A stretch of DNA of 10,217 bases, taken from positions 2,140,795-2,151,011 of the forward strand of contig FN649758.1 in NCBI GenBank assembly GCA_000310025.1, given 5' to 3'. The position numbers and the translations under genes were made by a program. This DNA is from Ectocarpus siliculosus. Taxonomy: Eukaryota; Sar; Phaeophyceae; Ectocarpales; Ectocarpaceae. The notes under the pieces are model-generated. The model was not told the origin of the DNA. It was given only the letters and a program-made list of their open reading frames with translations, and searched no databases. Below are positions 1-7,141 of the stretch, one piece after another; positions within the stretch are counted from its first letter, which is position 1; the number at the start of each line of letters is the position of its first letter.

Positions 1-160
1 AACTAACGAACGAACGCCTCGGGGTCGCCATGTCTCCATCATTTCTCCGGCATTACACAGTGGCTCATTCGCCTTCTCCCCCTCCGCCCGTTCCGCGTGC
101 ACTTCGTTCCCCCTTCGCAACCAAAAACGCCCGCCGCCTACCTGCATACAACCTATGCAG
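1..160 (+). other. 3' part of an intron of the TOPORS-like gene
   Basis: The sequence up to the CAG at 158-160 is read as intron, because coding similarity begins exactly at the tryptophan codon that follows it. The stretch is rich in C and T (about 65-90) and ends in a usable acceptor, although the bases just before the AG are only moderately pyrimidine-rich. The earlier RING cysteines and histidine must lie on exons left of the window. I see no exon in this segment. Confidence 0.6.
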
Positions 161-483
161 TGGCTCAAGGCCTCCGATCGGTGCCCCCTATGCAAGGTCA
201 CCGTCTCACGAGTACTCCACGAGATCAAGTCTCCCAAGGATTACGAGATTTACACGCATGTCTCTGTCAAGAAACGCGGCGGGGGGGGCGCGGAGGGGTC
301 TTTGCCGTCGCCTCCGGCAGCGGGCGGCACCGCGGCCGAGACATCTGGGCGCGTCGGGGGGGGAGACGAGGGCGCGCGAGCGAGTGGGGGTGCCGCGGTT
401 GTTGACGGCAGGACGGGACCCGAGTTCCGGTCCCTGGTGTACAGAAGGGGCTTGGCGGCGGAGCCCCCCGCAGAGAAAGCGAG
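161..483 (+). CDS. TOPORS: TOPORS-like RING E3 ubiquitin/SUMO ligase, exon A (C-terminal end of RING and linker)
   Basis: This exon opens with WLKASDRCPLCK, the final tryptophan and last zinc-binding C-P-L-C pair of a RING finger. HEIKSPKDYEIY follows, in the position and style of the post-RING segment of TOPORS-family proteins. A Gly/Ala/Ser-rich low-complexity linker comes next, encoded partly by G-runs at 279-286 and 356-362. Then comes EFRSLVYRRGL, matching the F-R-x-x-x-Y-R-x-G motif downstream of the RING in TOPORS. Family members are nuclear E3 ligases for ubiquitin, and in animals also SUMO. The exon starts after CAG (phase 0) and ends at a strong donor, GAG|GTACGT, in phase 2. That phase matches the next exon exactly. 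The first RING ligands lie outside the window. Another RING family is possible, but the three-exon motif order favours TOPORS. Confidence 0.82.
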
Positions 484-851
484 GTACGTCTCGTGAACTC
501 ACGACCAAATTGCTATCATACGATGCTGTGATGGGATCCATCCGCTGGGTCTACCACAAGTCTCGTCTGTTCGACACCCGAAAAATTGTCATGTTGAACA
601 AACGAGATCAACGGGGGCTGGGCACAGCCCTCTGCTATCTGGTAGCCGTTGGTATCTACATGTTGTAACTGGGCGAGCTCGCTGTATGATGTAAACCAGG
701 ACACGTTGCGTTTTTTTTGTCGGCGGCTTTGAACCCGCACCAAAAGTACTGTCAACCCTAGAACCTTCTGGGTCATTCCGATGCCTGAAGGGTGCAAAGT
801 ATAAAGGCGCTAAGACCACAATGCCGCCTACGTCTTCCACTCGCTTTGCAG
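484..851 (+). other. TOPORS-like gene intron (368 bp)
   Basis: The intron begins GTACGT and ends in a short pyrimidine tract followed by TTTGCAG. It joins exon A (phase 2) to exon B with one base completing the split arginine codon. A T-run lies at 711-718. I recognise no other feature inside. Confidence 0.7.
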
Positions 852-1029
852 GCGGCCAAAGCCGCTGGACCAGCTTCGATCGTGGATCGCCAGGGACGTT
901 CAAGCGGCGGCTCCGGGCACCAGGGGGGGTGGGGGGATGGACACTCGGTTGGTGGAGGATATCGTGCGGGCGCTGCTGAAGGACAATGATGTTGACACGC
1001 AAGACGGCTACTGCACCGTCAAGGAGCAG
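852..1029 (+). CDS. TOPORS: TOPORS-like E3 ligase, exon B (conserved helical region)
   Basis: The exon reads RPKPLDQLRSWIARDVQA, then a glycine-rich insert, then DTRLVEDIVRALLKD. This corresponds to the conserved W-[IL]-x-R-[DE]-[LV]-Q-A segment of TOPORS proteins and the helix after it. The first base completes a codon left open by exon A. I place the 3' end at CAG|GTTGGC because it gives phase 0, which is what exon C needs; as a donor it is weak. The frame stays open past it to a TAA at 1165-1167, so intron retention or a later donor is possible. The insert is encoded by two G-runs (923-929 and 931-936) and would be prone to length change by slippage. Confidence 0.8.
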
Positions 1030-1853
1030 GTTGGCGAAGTTGTGTTTACCTCTGTGTCATTTTTTGTCGAAACGATTGAGGAACGGTTCCCGCATTGTGT
1101 TGAACTCCCCCCGCCGCCGCCCTGCTCAGCGGGCAGTCTATTGCGTTCAGAGCAGTATCCTCACTAAAAGTGCCGGTGTAGGTTGGGATTGAGACAGCAG
1201 GTGAACCCATGTCTATCTCTTTATCTTCAACCCGTTCTTAGTGGTCTCCTTCTAGTTCACGCTTGCCTCGTGCTGCGCGCAAACTATGTTACGTATTCAA
1301 CAACCGTGCCAAAAGGTCATGGAGCACTCTGCACTCTTTCTATTTGCGTCTTTCATGTTCGCGAAATCGGGTGAGGTGGGGGGATCGGGTGAGAGACACC
1401 ACTTGAATCGGCGTGCCTCAATCAGATGACCTCTGTACCCGATGCGTTACAACGAAAGTTCTGTTGCTTCTGGCAACGCGGCCTACCATGCCGAAGGGAC
1501 TGACCGCCCGTTGCCAATTTATTCAGAGAGCTCTTTCTTCGAGGATCGTATGATTCGTGTTGGATTGCTTTTTCTGCGAGATGTTGCGGGCGGTCCTTCG
1601 CGCTCTGTGTTACTGCTGGCCTTGGTGCCGCCCAGCAGCACACGATGAATATACGCGTGGGCGCTAGGTGCACATCTTGCGCCCCACCCCCCCCCTCCAG
1701 ATGTCATTTTTTGCCGCCCCTTCTTTCGCTCCTATTATAGTCACACGAAGTACTGGTTGATTTCGCGGGCCCACCCCGCCGACCTATTGTCCTCCGTCGA
1801 CTGTTTCTTGTTTGGCCGTTATTTATCTATTTTTTGCTGCCCTGAAGTTGCAG
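1030..1853 (+). other. TOPORS-like gene intron (824 bp)
   Basis: The intron is bounded by a weak GTTGGC donor and a good acceptor: a T-rich stretch, then GAAGTTGCAG. The first 138 bases remain open in the exon B frame, ending in a proline-rich stretch and TAA at 1167. A C-run lies near 1682-1697. No other gene is seen in it. Confidence 0.6.
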
Positions 1854-1976
1854 GGCTTCTTGTTCGAGAACACCGCGCCCTTTCTGCACGAGTTGTGGTG
1901 CTTCAGGTGGAGCAAGGCCCGCATGCCCGCCTACGATCGTAGAGCGGTGTACAGGCCGAGACCGACACAGAGATGA
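1854..1976 (+). CDS. TOPORS: TOPORS-like E3 ligase, exon C (F-x-H-E-L block), probably terminal
   Basis: The exon encodes LFENTAPFLHELWCFRWSK followed by MPAYDRRAVY. This fits the highly conserved TOPORS block in which an H-F-x-H-E-[LF] core is followed by a C/S-F-A stretch and then x-x-Y/F-D. The match is strong enough to confirm the family assignment from exons A and B. Phase 0 at the acceptor agrees with exon B. The frame runs 40 codons to TGA at 1974-1976, so this could be the end of the protein. Alternatively, splicing from GTACAG at 1949 would lead in the right phase into the candidate exon at 2045. Confidence 0.8.
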   Translation, partial: GFLFENTAPFLHELWCFRWSKARMPAYDRRAVYRPRPTQR

Positions 1977-2598
1977 CGACTGACCCAATGTGGCATCGTT
2001 GCTTTGTACGTCGAGCCAAGCGTAACTGTTTTTTGTATTTCTAGGGTTGGGACCATAAGAGAAAAACTGGCTCCTCGCGGGGAAGATGAGAGCGGTTTCA
2101 CTGACCAAGATTCAGCAGTCAGGTCTCCAAGCGAAGCCCGTCAAGGCCTTGGTGCAAGAAAAGGTGCGCCGAACACAGTATAGCTTTTCCTCGTCCTACG
2201 GCAGTGAATGGTACGCGACATATTACGTGTGGATGAACGTAGGTGAGCGAGCGTAGGTCCTGTCACGATGATGATGGTCGAGGGGGGCTCTCACGTAGCG
2301 AGCTGTTGCTTCGAGTATCATGTCGCCATACAGTACCGGAGTATGGACATCTCTGTACTATAAAAAAAAACTTTGTTGTGTAGGACTACGACCCTCGCGG
2401 GCCACTCTAGGAGAAGGGGTCTCTCTCCTCTACTGCTGTACCTCTCTCGGGACTACTGCTTACGTATAAATATGTTTTTTCCAAGCCCGGGGACTCGCTT
2501 GTCGAGTTTTTTTTTTTTAATCCAAGATCACAAACCGGAGTTCCCGACATCCACGCAACTTTTTCGCTCCCGACCGCCGCCGCTGTGCTAACCCGCAG
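1977..2598. other. Downstream flank or 3' introns of the TOPORS-like gene
   Basis: Apart from the candidate exon at 2045-2163, the stretch holds TATA-like AT-rich patches (2359-2370 and 2465-2472) and a run of twelve or more T around 2506-2518. No gene is recognised. It is either 3' UTR plus spacer or introns, depending on where the TOPORS-like gene ends. Confidence 0.5.
2045..2163 (+). CDS. Candidate additional 3' exon of the TOPORS-like gene (uncertain)
   Basis: A very good acceptor precedes it: GCGTAAC as branch-point-like sequence, a T-run, then TTTCTAG. In one frame the stretch is open for 39 codons, beginning VGTIREKLAPRGEDESGF and continuing charged and Ser/Arg-rich, as the disordered tails of TOPORS proteins often are. 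It ends at AAAAG|GTGCGC. The frame fits if exon C is cut at 1948|GTACAG (phase 2). No homology supports it directly. It could equally be 3' UTR or a chance splice-like site. Confidence 0.3.
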
Positions 2599-2783
2599 GT
2601 TTGAGATTTGTGGAAAACAGTTCGCCGGAGGACGAAGTAAAACGCCTCATTTGGGCGTTCGAGGGGGTCGACCCTCCGTGGAACATCAGGACAAACATCA
2701 GGACACACTGCGAACTCTTGTGCTCCGTTCTCTTCGGCCTCTTGCGCAGCGCAACCTGGGTGGTCTCAGAATCGCGGGAATGA
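2599..2783 (+). CDS. Candidate terminal exon downstream of the TOPORS-like gene (unrecognised)
   Basis: The stretch follows GCTAACCCGCAG, a possible acceptor. Its frame continues in phase from the candidate exon ending at 2163 and runs 60 codons to TGA at 2781-2783. The translation includes VENSSPEDEVKRLIWAFEG, which looks protein-like but matches no family I recognise. Another frame is open through the same stretch and reaches a good donor-like GAG|GTATGT at 2868-2869, so the frame choice is not secure. Confidence 0.22.
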
Positions 2784-3769
2784 CTTGGATGAAATTGAGC
2801 AGCGTTTTCGTTTTTTCCGACACTAGCGATGAAAGGAACGAATTAAGTGATACCGTTGTGATACCGAGGTATGTAGTCGCAGCTGATGGAAGGTGTCCTT
2901 CTGTGTTGTTGAGGATTGATAAGGCTCACCGGTTGAGCTATCACAACACGTCCGTCTTGACGGACGAACAAGTCGGTATCTGTTGGCGTGTTTTTTCGAT
3001 CGCCGTCTACCGTGCCATCTGGCCGACCAGTTTCTCTGTGTGTACATTGATCGATCGGCACTATTGCCACTATCGGTGCTTCGAGCTGCCTGTCCCAATA
3101 TCAAAATAACGACATGCAGCTTACCCTCAAATGTATCTTCTCTGGTCCTTGGTAGGCAAGTAGTCGGAATTCCACCGTGCGTGGCCGTCGATATGAAGAC
3201 GTTTCCATATGTTGTGCAATGTACGCGATGAGGAAATGATGAATGCATGCATGGCACGTAATGATGTGCGTTCGCCCTTCTTTTTTCCTGGAAGGGTCCG
3301 CAAGTTGTGCTCGCGGCGTATACCTACCGGGAACACACACAACGCTCGAGAGCAAATTGCCGTGCCTGCGTCGATTTTTCATGTTGAGTCGGCTCGTCTA
3401 GGAGGAGGCACCTTAAGAATAGAGAACCTCCTCCTGCGGGCAACCTGGAAGTCTTCGCCTCGATCGGAAATAGCGTCAGGGGCTGCCCTCTTTTTCAGGC
3501 GGTGCCGGCGCACGTACACACGTTCGAACAGACCAACATTCCCGTCTTCAGAAGTTTTTTGCTTGTCTCCTTGTGATACTTGCGCCCATATTTTACTCTG
3601 CTCTCGCTTCGGCCTCCCTGCCGATCAGTCTTCGCACGTGTTGATGGGCAACGGGCAACGGGCGGCAACACCGAAGATGGCGGCCGCAGATCGCACGAAA
3701 AGAAAGGCGGAAAAGGACTATTTCCTTCGATTAAACATCGTGCATAGAACCAACACCGTTCTGGAGAAA
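2784..3769. other. Convergent intergenic spacer
   Basis: This lies between the last possible exon of the + strand TOPORS-like gene and the stop codon of the - strand FAS1 gene. Long open frames exist here, but they show no family similarity and no consistent splice context. The only structure noted is a 9-bp inverted repeat at 3400-3408/3427-3435. Confidence 0.5.
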
Positions 3770-3889
3770 CTATTCCGCGTACAAGATTTTGTCCACGACG
3801 TGTACGAACACTCCGTTGCGGGCGATGAGATCCGTCTTGACCATGCGCGTTCGGCGTGCTGGCTTGGTTTCGCCGGAGACATAGGCCAC
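3770..3889 (-). CDS. Fasciclin (FAS1) domain protein, last exon (C-terminal end of the domain)
   Basis: Read on the - strand, the exon gives VAYVSGETK, a basic stretch, and then MVKTDLIARNGVFVHVVDKI, ending LYAE and a TAG at 3772-3770. The T-D-x-x-A-x-N-G-V-x-H-V-[VI]-D-x-[IV]-L pattern is the classic C-terminal signature of a FAS1 domain. The protein stops just after the domain. FAS1 domains are usually extracellular and mediate adhesion or matrix interactions. The upstream border is placed after GAAAG (AG at 3891-3890) because an in-frame TGA lies just before it; this gives phase 0. No GPI-anchor or membrane segment follows the domain. Confidence 0.8.
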   Translation of the reverse strand: MAYVSGETKPARRTRMVKTDLIARNGVFVHVVDKILYAE

Positions 3890-3943
3890 CTTTCAATGAA
3901 ACCAGCATGAATAGAGAGCAGGTATGCATACGGTGAAACATAC

Positions 3944-4046
3944 TATATGATATCTCCTATGAGCTGTTCTCTCTCTGGATTCTCAAGGAAGCGTTGAGCG
4001 AGAAACGCAAGCAACGGCGCAATACCTACGTGGCAGCTGAGGTATT
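3944..4046 (-). CDS. Candidate middle exon of the FAS1 gene
   Basis: On the - strand a strong acceptor (GCTTTTGTTCTTTCAG) is followed by an open stretch containing FLENPEREQLIGDII. This resembles the helix that precedes the Y-H motif of FAS1 domains, of the L-x-x-P-E-x-x-x-x-L-x-x-I-L type. It ends at a good donor (TATA|GTATGT) that leaves TA, which would give Tyr with either pyrimidine, as expected for the Y of Y-H. Its start phase (1) matches the end of the upstream FAS1 exon. However, its end phase (2) does not match the last exon (phase 0), and the rest of the Y-H motif is not found. It is real, or a relic, or a coincidence. Confidence 0.42.
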
Positions 4047-5332
4047 CTGAAAGAACAAAAGCCGCACTTCGCGGAGTAGTGTTCGTAAGAGCTCCACGCT
4101 GAATCACTGCCGGTGCGATCGAAACTATGGGAAACTTGCTTCGTTGCCCTCTTTCGTTTGGTATGAAGCACTTCCGACGCATCGGTTGATACGTGCGATT
4201 ATCTGTGCGCAGGCAATTATCTGTGCGCTGCTTCTACCTACCACATATTGCCTCGTACTTCATCACGTACAGCCTACATGAGTCATTATATATTGTGAGT
4301 CATTGGTTGCTTCGCCTCTGCCTGTTGCGCGTGTCGTCGTGTATTCACACACCATGTGGCCCCCGATCTCGACGCGGAAGATTAGAGCGTGCTTTGGCTC
4401 CAGGCTCTGAGGCTGCACCCTACCCCCGTTGAAATTTACCAGTTCTGTTCTTTCAAGAGCATTGGCGCCGACAAACACGAAGTTTCCATCGGGTTACAAG
4501 GTTATTTGTTATTTAGCTTTCGCGTTGAAAATGCACAGGATCGACAGATCGGAAACTCCGCACAGATTTGAGGCGATGCTGGTTGGAACAGACTTGGCAT
4601 CGCTGTGTGGAGCAAGAGCATCACGTTCCGGAGATGCCGACCACGACCACTCTTCCATTCATTGCGTTGTGTCACTGAACAACAATACTAGTCTAAGCGT
4701 GTTTTTGCTGCTCATTGGTACCCACCTCCTATTTTATAGGCGCCGTCCATGATGTGCAGTCCCCACGAAGAATCATCGAACGCGTCCGCTATACAAGACG
4801 CCCAAGAACAACATCATGGGACACCACAGAAACGAGACCGGTTCCAACGTAAGACATCGAGAGGTGGGGTACGCACGCACAGATATGTGATGTAATCACA
4901 GCGTGCCAGTGCGCTGCATCGAGATACTGTAGCGCAGGAGCAACGCTGCATTCGAAATAACGAAGGAGAACGAACGCACAAATCACGGCGTAGTCGTGCC
5001 AAAATGAACAGTTCGTTAGACTCTTGTGTTTAAACTTGCATAACAACAGCAGTCTCGGATGCCCAGTAGACTAATGCGCAGAGTGCACATATACTGGTGA
5101 CACGACATACCTGCACAGTCTCGCTTTGGCTCGGCACCATCTGCCTCTTTGTTTTAGCCGTGCGAACACTACCATGCTGTAGTTTACAGTAGTCTAGACC
5201 GGTCGTCCAAGGTTGTTGTACCGATCAACCGAAGTTTGAACCCTTCTATTCTTGCGCTTACCCGCGCTTTGAGCTACATATTTACGTAGCCGTAGGGTTA
5301 TTGCACACAATAAAACTAAGAAGAGCTCACAC
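4047..5332 (-). other. FAS1 gene intron (about 1.3 kb)
   Basis: The stretch lies between the clear N-terminal FAS1 exon (donor CAG|GTGTGAGC) and the candidate middle exon. A protein-like open stretch on the - strand at 4263-4490 might be an exon but is unrecognised. A TATA-like palindrome, CCTATTTTATAGG, lies near 4728-4740. No RNA gene or transposon is recognised. Confidence 0.5.
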
Positions 5333-5531
5333 CTGAAGGGAAGGCGCCGTCGTTCGGTGCGATAATGGTTATGCTATTTGCCCCCTCAAATCTTCCCGCT
5401 TTGCGCATGGCGTCAAGGAACAGGCGACAACCCGCATTGTCCAGCACCTCTGCCAAAGGCGGTGGTGATGTTCGTATCCCATACTCATACTCGGGGGACC
5501 CGTCTGTCAGGCGGTGCTTGGGACTTGGCAT
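5333..5531 (-). CDS. Fasciclin (FAS1) domain protein, N-terminal exon
   Basis: The - strand reading from ATG at 5531 is 66 codons plus one base. The key part is LAEVLDNAGCRLFLDAMRKA, then TIIAPNDGAF. These are the first helices and the H1 motif (T-I-x-A-P-x-D-x-A-F) of a FAS1 domain. The donor is TTCAG|GTGTGAGC (phase 1). Two starts are possible. ATG 5531 is preceded by an in-frame TGA. Alternatively this is an internal exon beginning at about 5449, after the pyrimidine-rich CCGCCTTTGGCAG. The second option would allow a signal peptide on an upstream exon; starting at ATG 5531 there is none, which is odd for a domain that is normally secreted. Confidence 0.78.
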
Positions 5532-6041
5532 TCAGCCAAGCCAAGTCGAACATCAGGTACGAACGAGTGAGCTGCTCCCGCGATATTTGCGTGGTGATTG
5601 GGAGATACACCGCTGCTGACAGGCAGTGTTGAGCTCGAGGGCTTGAGAGGGCGGTCCGCTGTCGTCGAAAACGAACGGTTTCGTTTTGAATCAGCCAATC
5701 CGGGCGGAGCGTTTAGAGCGCACAGCGAGGGAGCAAGAAACAGGAAAGAACCCAATTTGGAGCCTGCCACCACCGCCGAGTGACCACCGTCCGCTCAACG
5801 TAGGGTAGCGCTACGTACTCCAATAGTCACACAACGCTCGTCACACGAGGGGGTAAGCCTGGCCGCTTGGTATGCAAGCACCAGAGGTGGAATGGAAATA
5901 TGTGAGCGTGTGTATGTTCAACGACGACGCCTCCAGAACCTTTCTTGAAACCCTTTCTCGCTCACGCAACGAGGAAAAGCTGTAAAGCCAGCCCACACAC
6001 CAAATCCGGAGGGGGAGCCAGCAGCCCACAGACAACCAAAC
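5532..6041. promoter_or_regulatory. Putative bidirectional promoter and 5' leaders between FAS1 (-) and PPIP5K (+)
   Basis: About 510 bp separates the possible FAS1 start (5531, -) from the PPIP5K start (6042, +). It holds a CCAAT box at 5695-5699 and a GC-box-like GGGCGG at 5702-5707. An 8-bp inverted repeat (AAAACGAA at 5668-5675, TTCGTTTT at 5680-5687) lies immediately beside them. The CCAAT box is 164 bp from the FAS1 ATG and 343 bp from the PPIP5K ATG. No TATA box is apparent at a fitting place. The assignment is an inference from position and motifs. Confidence 0.45.
5872..5985 (+). other. Candidate upstream ORF in the PPIP5K leader
   Basis: An ATG at 5872 opens a 37-codon frame ending with TAA at 5983-5985, 56 bases before the PPIP5K start. 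It has a second in-frame ATG at 5914. A second, overlapping short frame starts at 5892 and stops at 5946-5948, in the same phase as the PPIP5K start. If transcription starts upstream of about 5870, these frames would be met before the main start and could dampen translation. The 37-residue product looks acidic to mixed and resembles no family I know. Confidence 0.3.
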
Positions 6042-6206
6042 ATGGACAAGAAAGGAAAAGGGTGGGACGGCCAGAAGGCCCAATGGGTCGGGAGGCTGCG
6101 CCGCTCTGACGGGAAGATCACGGTCGGAGTCTGTGCTCGCGAGAAGAAAGCTCGATCCAAACACATGGAGGCAATCACATCACGGCTCAACAGGGATAAG
6201 TTCGAG
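6042..6206 (+). CDS. PPIP5K: Diphosphoinositol pentakisphosphate kinase (PPIP5K/VIP1), first coding exon
   Basis: The protein start carries a 24-residue basic, glycine-rich leader. It is followed by KITVGVCAREKKARSKHMEA (residues 25-44), the hallmark opening of PPIP5K/VIP1 kinases (K-I-x-V-G-V-C-A then a K/S-K-x-M stretch). PPIP5Ks phosphorylate position 1 of InsP6 or 5-InsP7 to make 1-InsP7 or InsP8, signals read by SPX-domain proteins in phosphate and energy homeostasis. This part forms the N-terminal domain ahead of the ATP-grasp kinase core. ATG 6042 is the first in-frame Met after a stop at 5946-5948. The leader is much shorter than the acidic N-terminus of animal enzymes. The donor is TTCGAG|GTGCGG in phase 0, matching the next exon. 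Confidence 0.92.
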
Positions 6207-6527
6207 GTGCGGGCTGGCGTGTGGGTGTGGTCGAAGGCTGTCTTCTCTCTCCCCCCTCTCTCTGTCGTGCGGCCTAGTAGACCACCCAGCTCCCATGGTG
6301 GGTAGCTGGTGTGCCGCACTCTTTGGGCAGCACGGGGGCACGGAGAGGCACAGCAGCCAAATATAGTTTTCTTTTCGTTGGACCGGTGTGGAAGGACCAG
6401 GCCACAGCAGCAGCGATGGCCTGTGTGTGGTCGGTTCCGGTTGAAAGTTGACGTTGCCAGTTGCGTTCAAATCCCTCGAGAGACTAAAAAAAGACTTCGT
6501 CTCGTTCGAGGAGCAAACACGGCTGTG

Positions 6528-6548
6528 CAGCAGCAGCAGCAGCAGCAG
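6528..6548 (+). repeat. (CAG)7 trinucleotide repeat
   Basis: Seven uninterrupted CAG units lie inside PPIP5K intron 1. The repeat is in spliced-out sequence, so it is not expected to encode glutamine. Confidence 0.9.
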
Positions 6549-6993
6549 TATACGGACACGGTGCCGTGTGGGTAGGCACCACGGCGGCGGAGGGCGCAAC
6601 AGGTCTCCTCTCCATGAAGCAGCACGCAGCAGCGCTGCACCAGCATTTTACAACATGTGTTCTGTGACACTTCGCGGCCGCTTTGACAACTTTATCTTGT
6701 GTAGATTGTAGATACAGCAGGGAGGGAGGTCTACTACACTACAGCCGTCCAGCAGTAGTCCCCTGCTGGAGACCCTCCATCGAGGAGACCGCAGTGCTCT
6801 CCGGCAGGTCCACACGGGGGTTGACGCGACAAGCGCGGTTGAATGGTGATTTAGATGTTGGAGTGGTCGCTCTCTTGCATGCTGCATGCATGTACTGCTG
6901 TGTACACTCTTGTGTGTAGGACCGTTCGACTGTGGGTATATCTCGAATGGGTAGTCTTTCTGTGTGTGTTTTTATTATTCCTTAATGATGCGA

Positions 6994-7065
6994 CGTGAAT
7001 CATTAATTAATGTTGCAGATGAATTAATAATTCATGTTGTTGATGAATTAATAGTTCATGTTGCG
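6994..7065 (+). repeat. Three tandem 24-bp AT-rich palindromic units
   Basis: The units are at 6994-7017, 7018-7041 and 7042-7065. Each has a palindromic AT-rich core and the trailer ATGTTG or AATGTTG. Unit 1 contains CATTAATTAATG, a perfect 12-bp palindrome. Unit 2 contains ATGAATTA-A-TAATTCAT, perfect 8-bp arms. Unit 3 is the same with one mismatch. The tandem could extrude hairpins. Confidence 0.8.
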
Positions 7066-7071
7066 TATGTG

Positions 7072-7141
7072 TGCTACAACACTTCTCCGGTATCCTCTTT
7101 ACGCTACAATATACTTGTACCACTTCTGTAGATCCTCTTTA
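7072..7141 (+). repeat. Imperfect tandem duplication
   Basis: Two successive copies begin GCTACAA, carry ACTTCT in the middle and end ATCCTCTTTA. The second has about 10 extra bases between these shared blocks. It directly follows the AT-rich palindromic units. Confidence 0.55.

Noticed and set aside
30-668. Open frame of 212 codons over the start of the window
   Set aside because: It overlaps TOPORS-like exon A in another frame. Exon A has the RING C-P-L-C and downstream motifs with matching splice phases, so this is a shadow favoured by high GC.
1030-1167. Continuation of TOPORS-like exon B to a TAA at 1165-1167 with a proline-rich tail
   Set aside because: Exon C at 1854 carries the expected next conserved block (F-x-H-E-L) in the phase given by the donor at 1030, so the continuation is more likely intron or a minor retained form.
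2357-2475. TATA-like sequences (TATAAAA near 2360, TATAAATA near 2465)
   Set aside because: No gene with a recognisable start follows at a fitting distance. AT-rich patches of this kind occur elsewhere in the introns (for example near 8699).
3209-3910. Long + strand open frame of 233 codons, including a Met-Ala-Ala-Ala-Asp start at 3678 that looks like a small gene
   Set aside because: It runs antisense to the FAS1 last exon (3889-3770), whose family signature on the - strand is clear. It has no recognisable domain and no good splice context.
4792-4835. A - strand reading SVVSHDVVLGRL resembling the FAS1 Y-H-V-V-x-G motif
   Set aside because: The invariant histidine would be Asp, the upstream context is unlike FAS1, and the flanking splice sites are weak (GTATAG donor). 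Kept only as a remote option.
5309-5314. AATAAA on the + strand as a polyadenylation signal
   Set aside because: It lies in the FAS1 intron, with no + strand coding exon upstream that could use it.
5918-6319. Open frames on the - strand opposite the PPIP5K first exon
   Set aside because: They are antisense to an exon with a clear family signature and have no similarity of their own.
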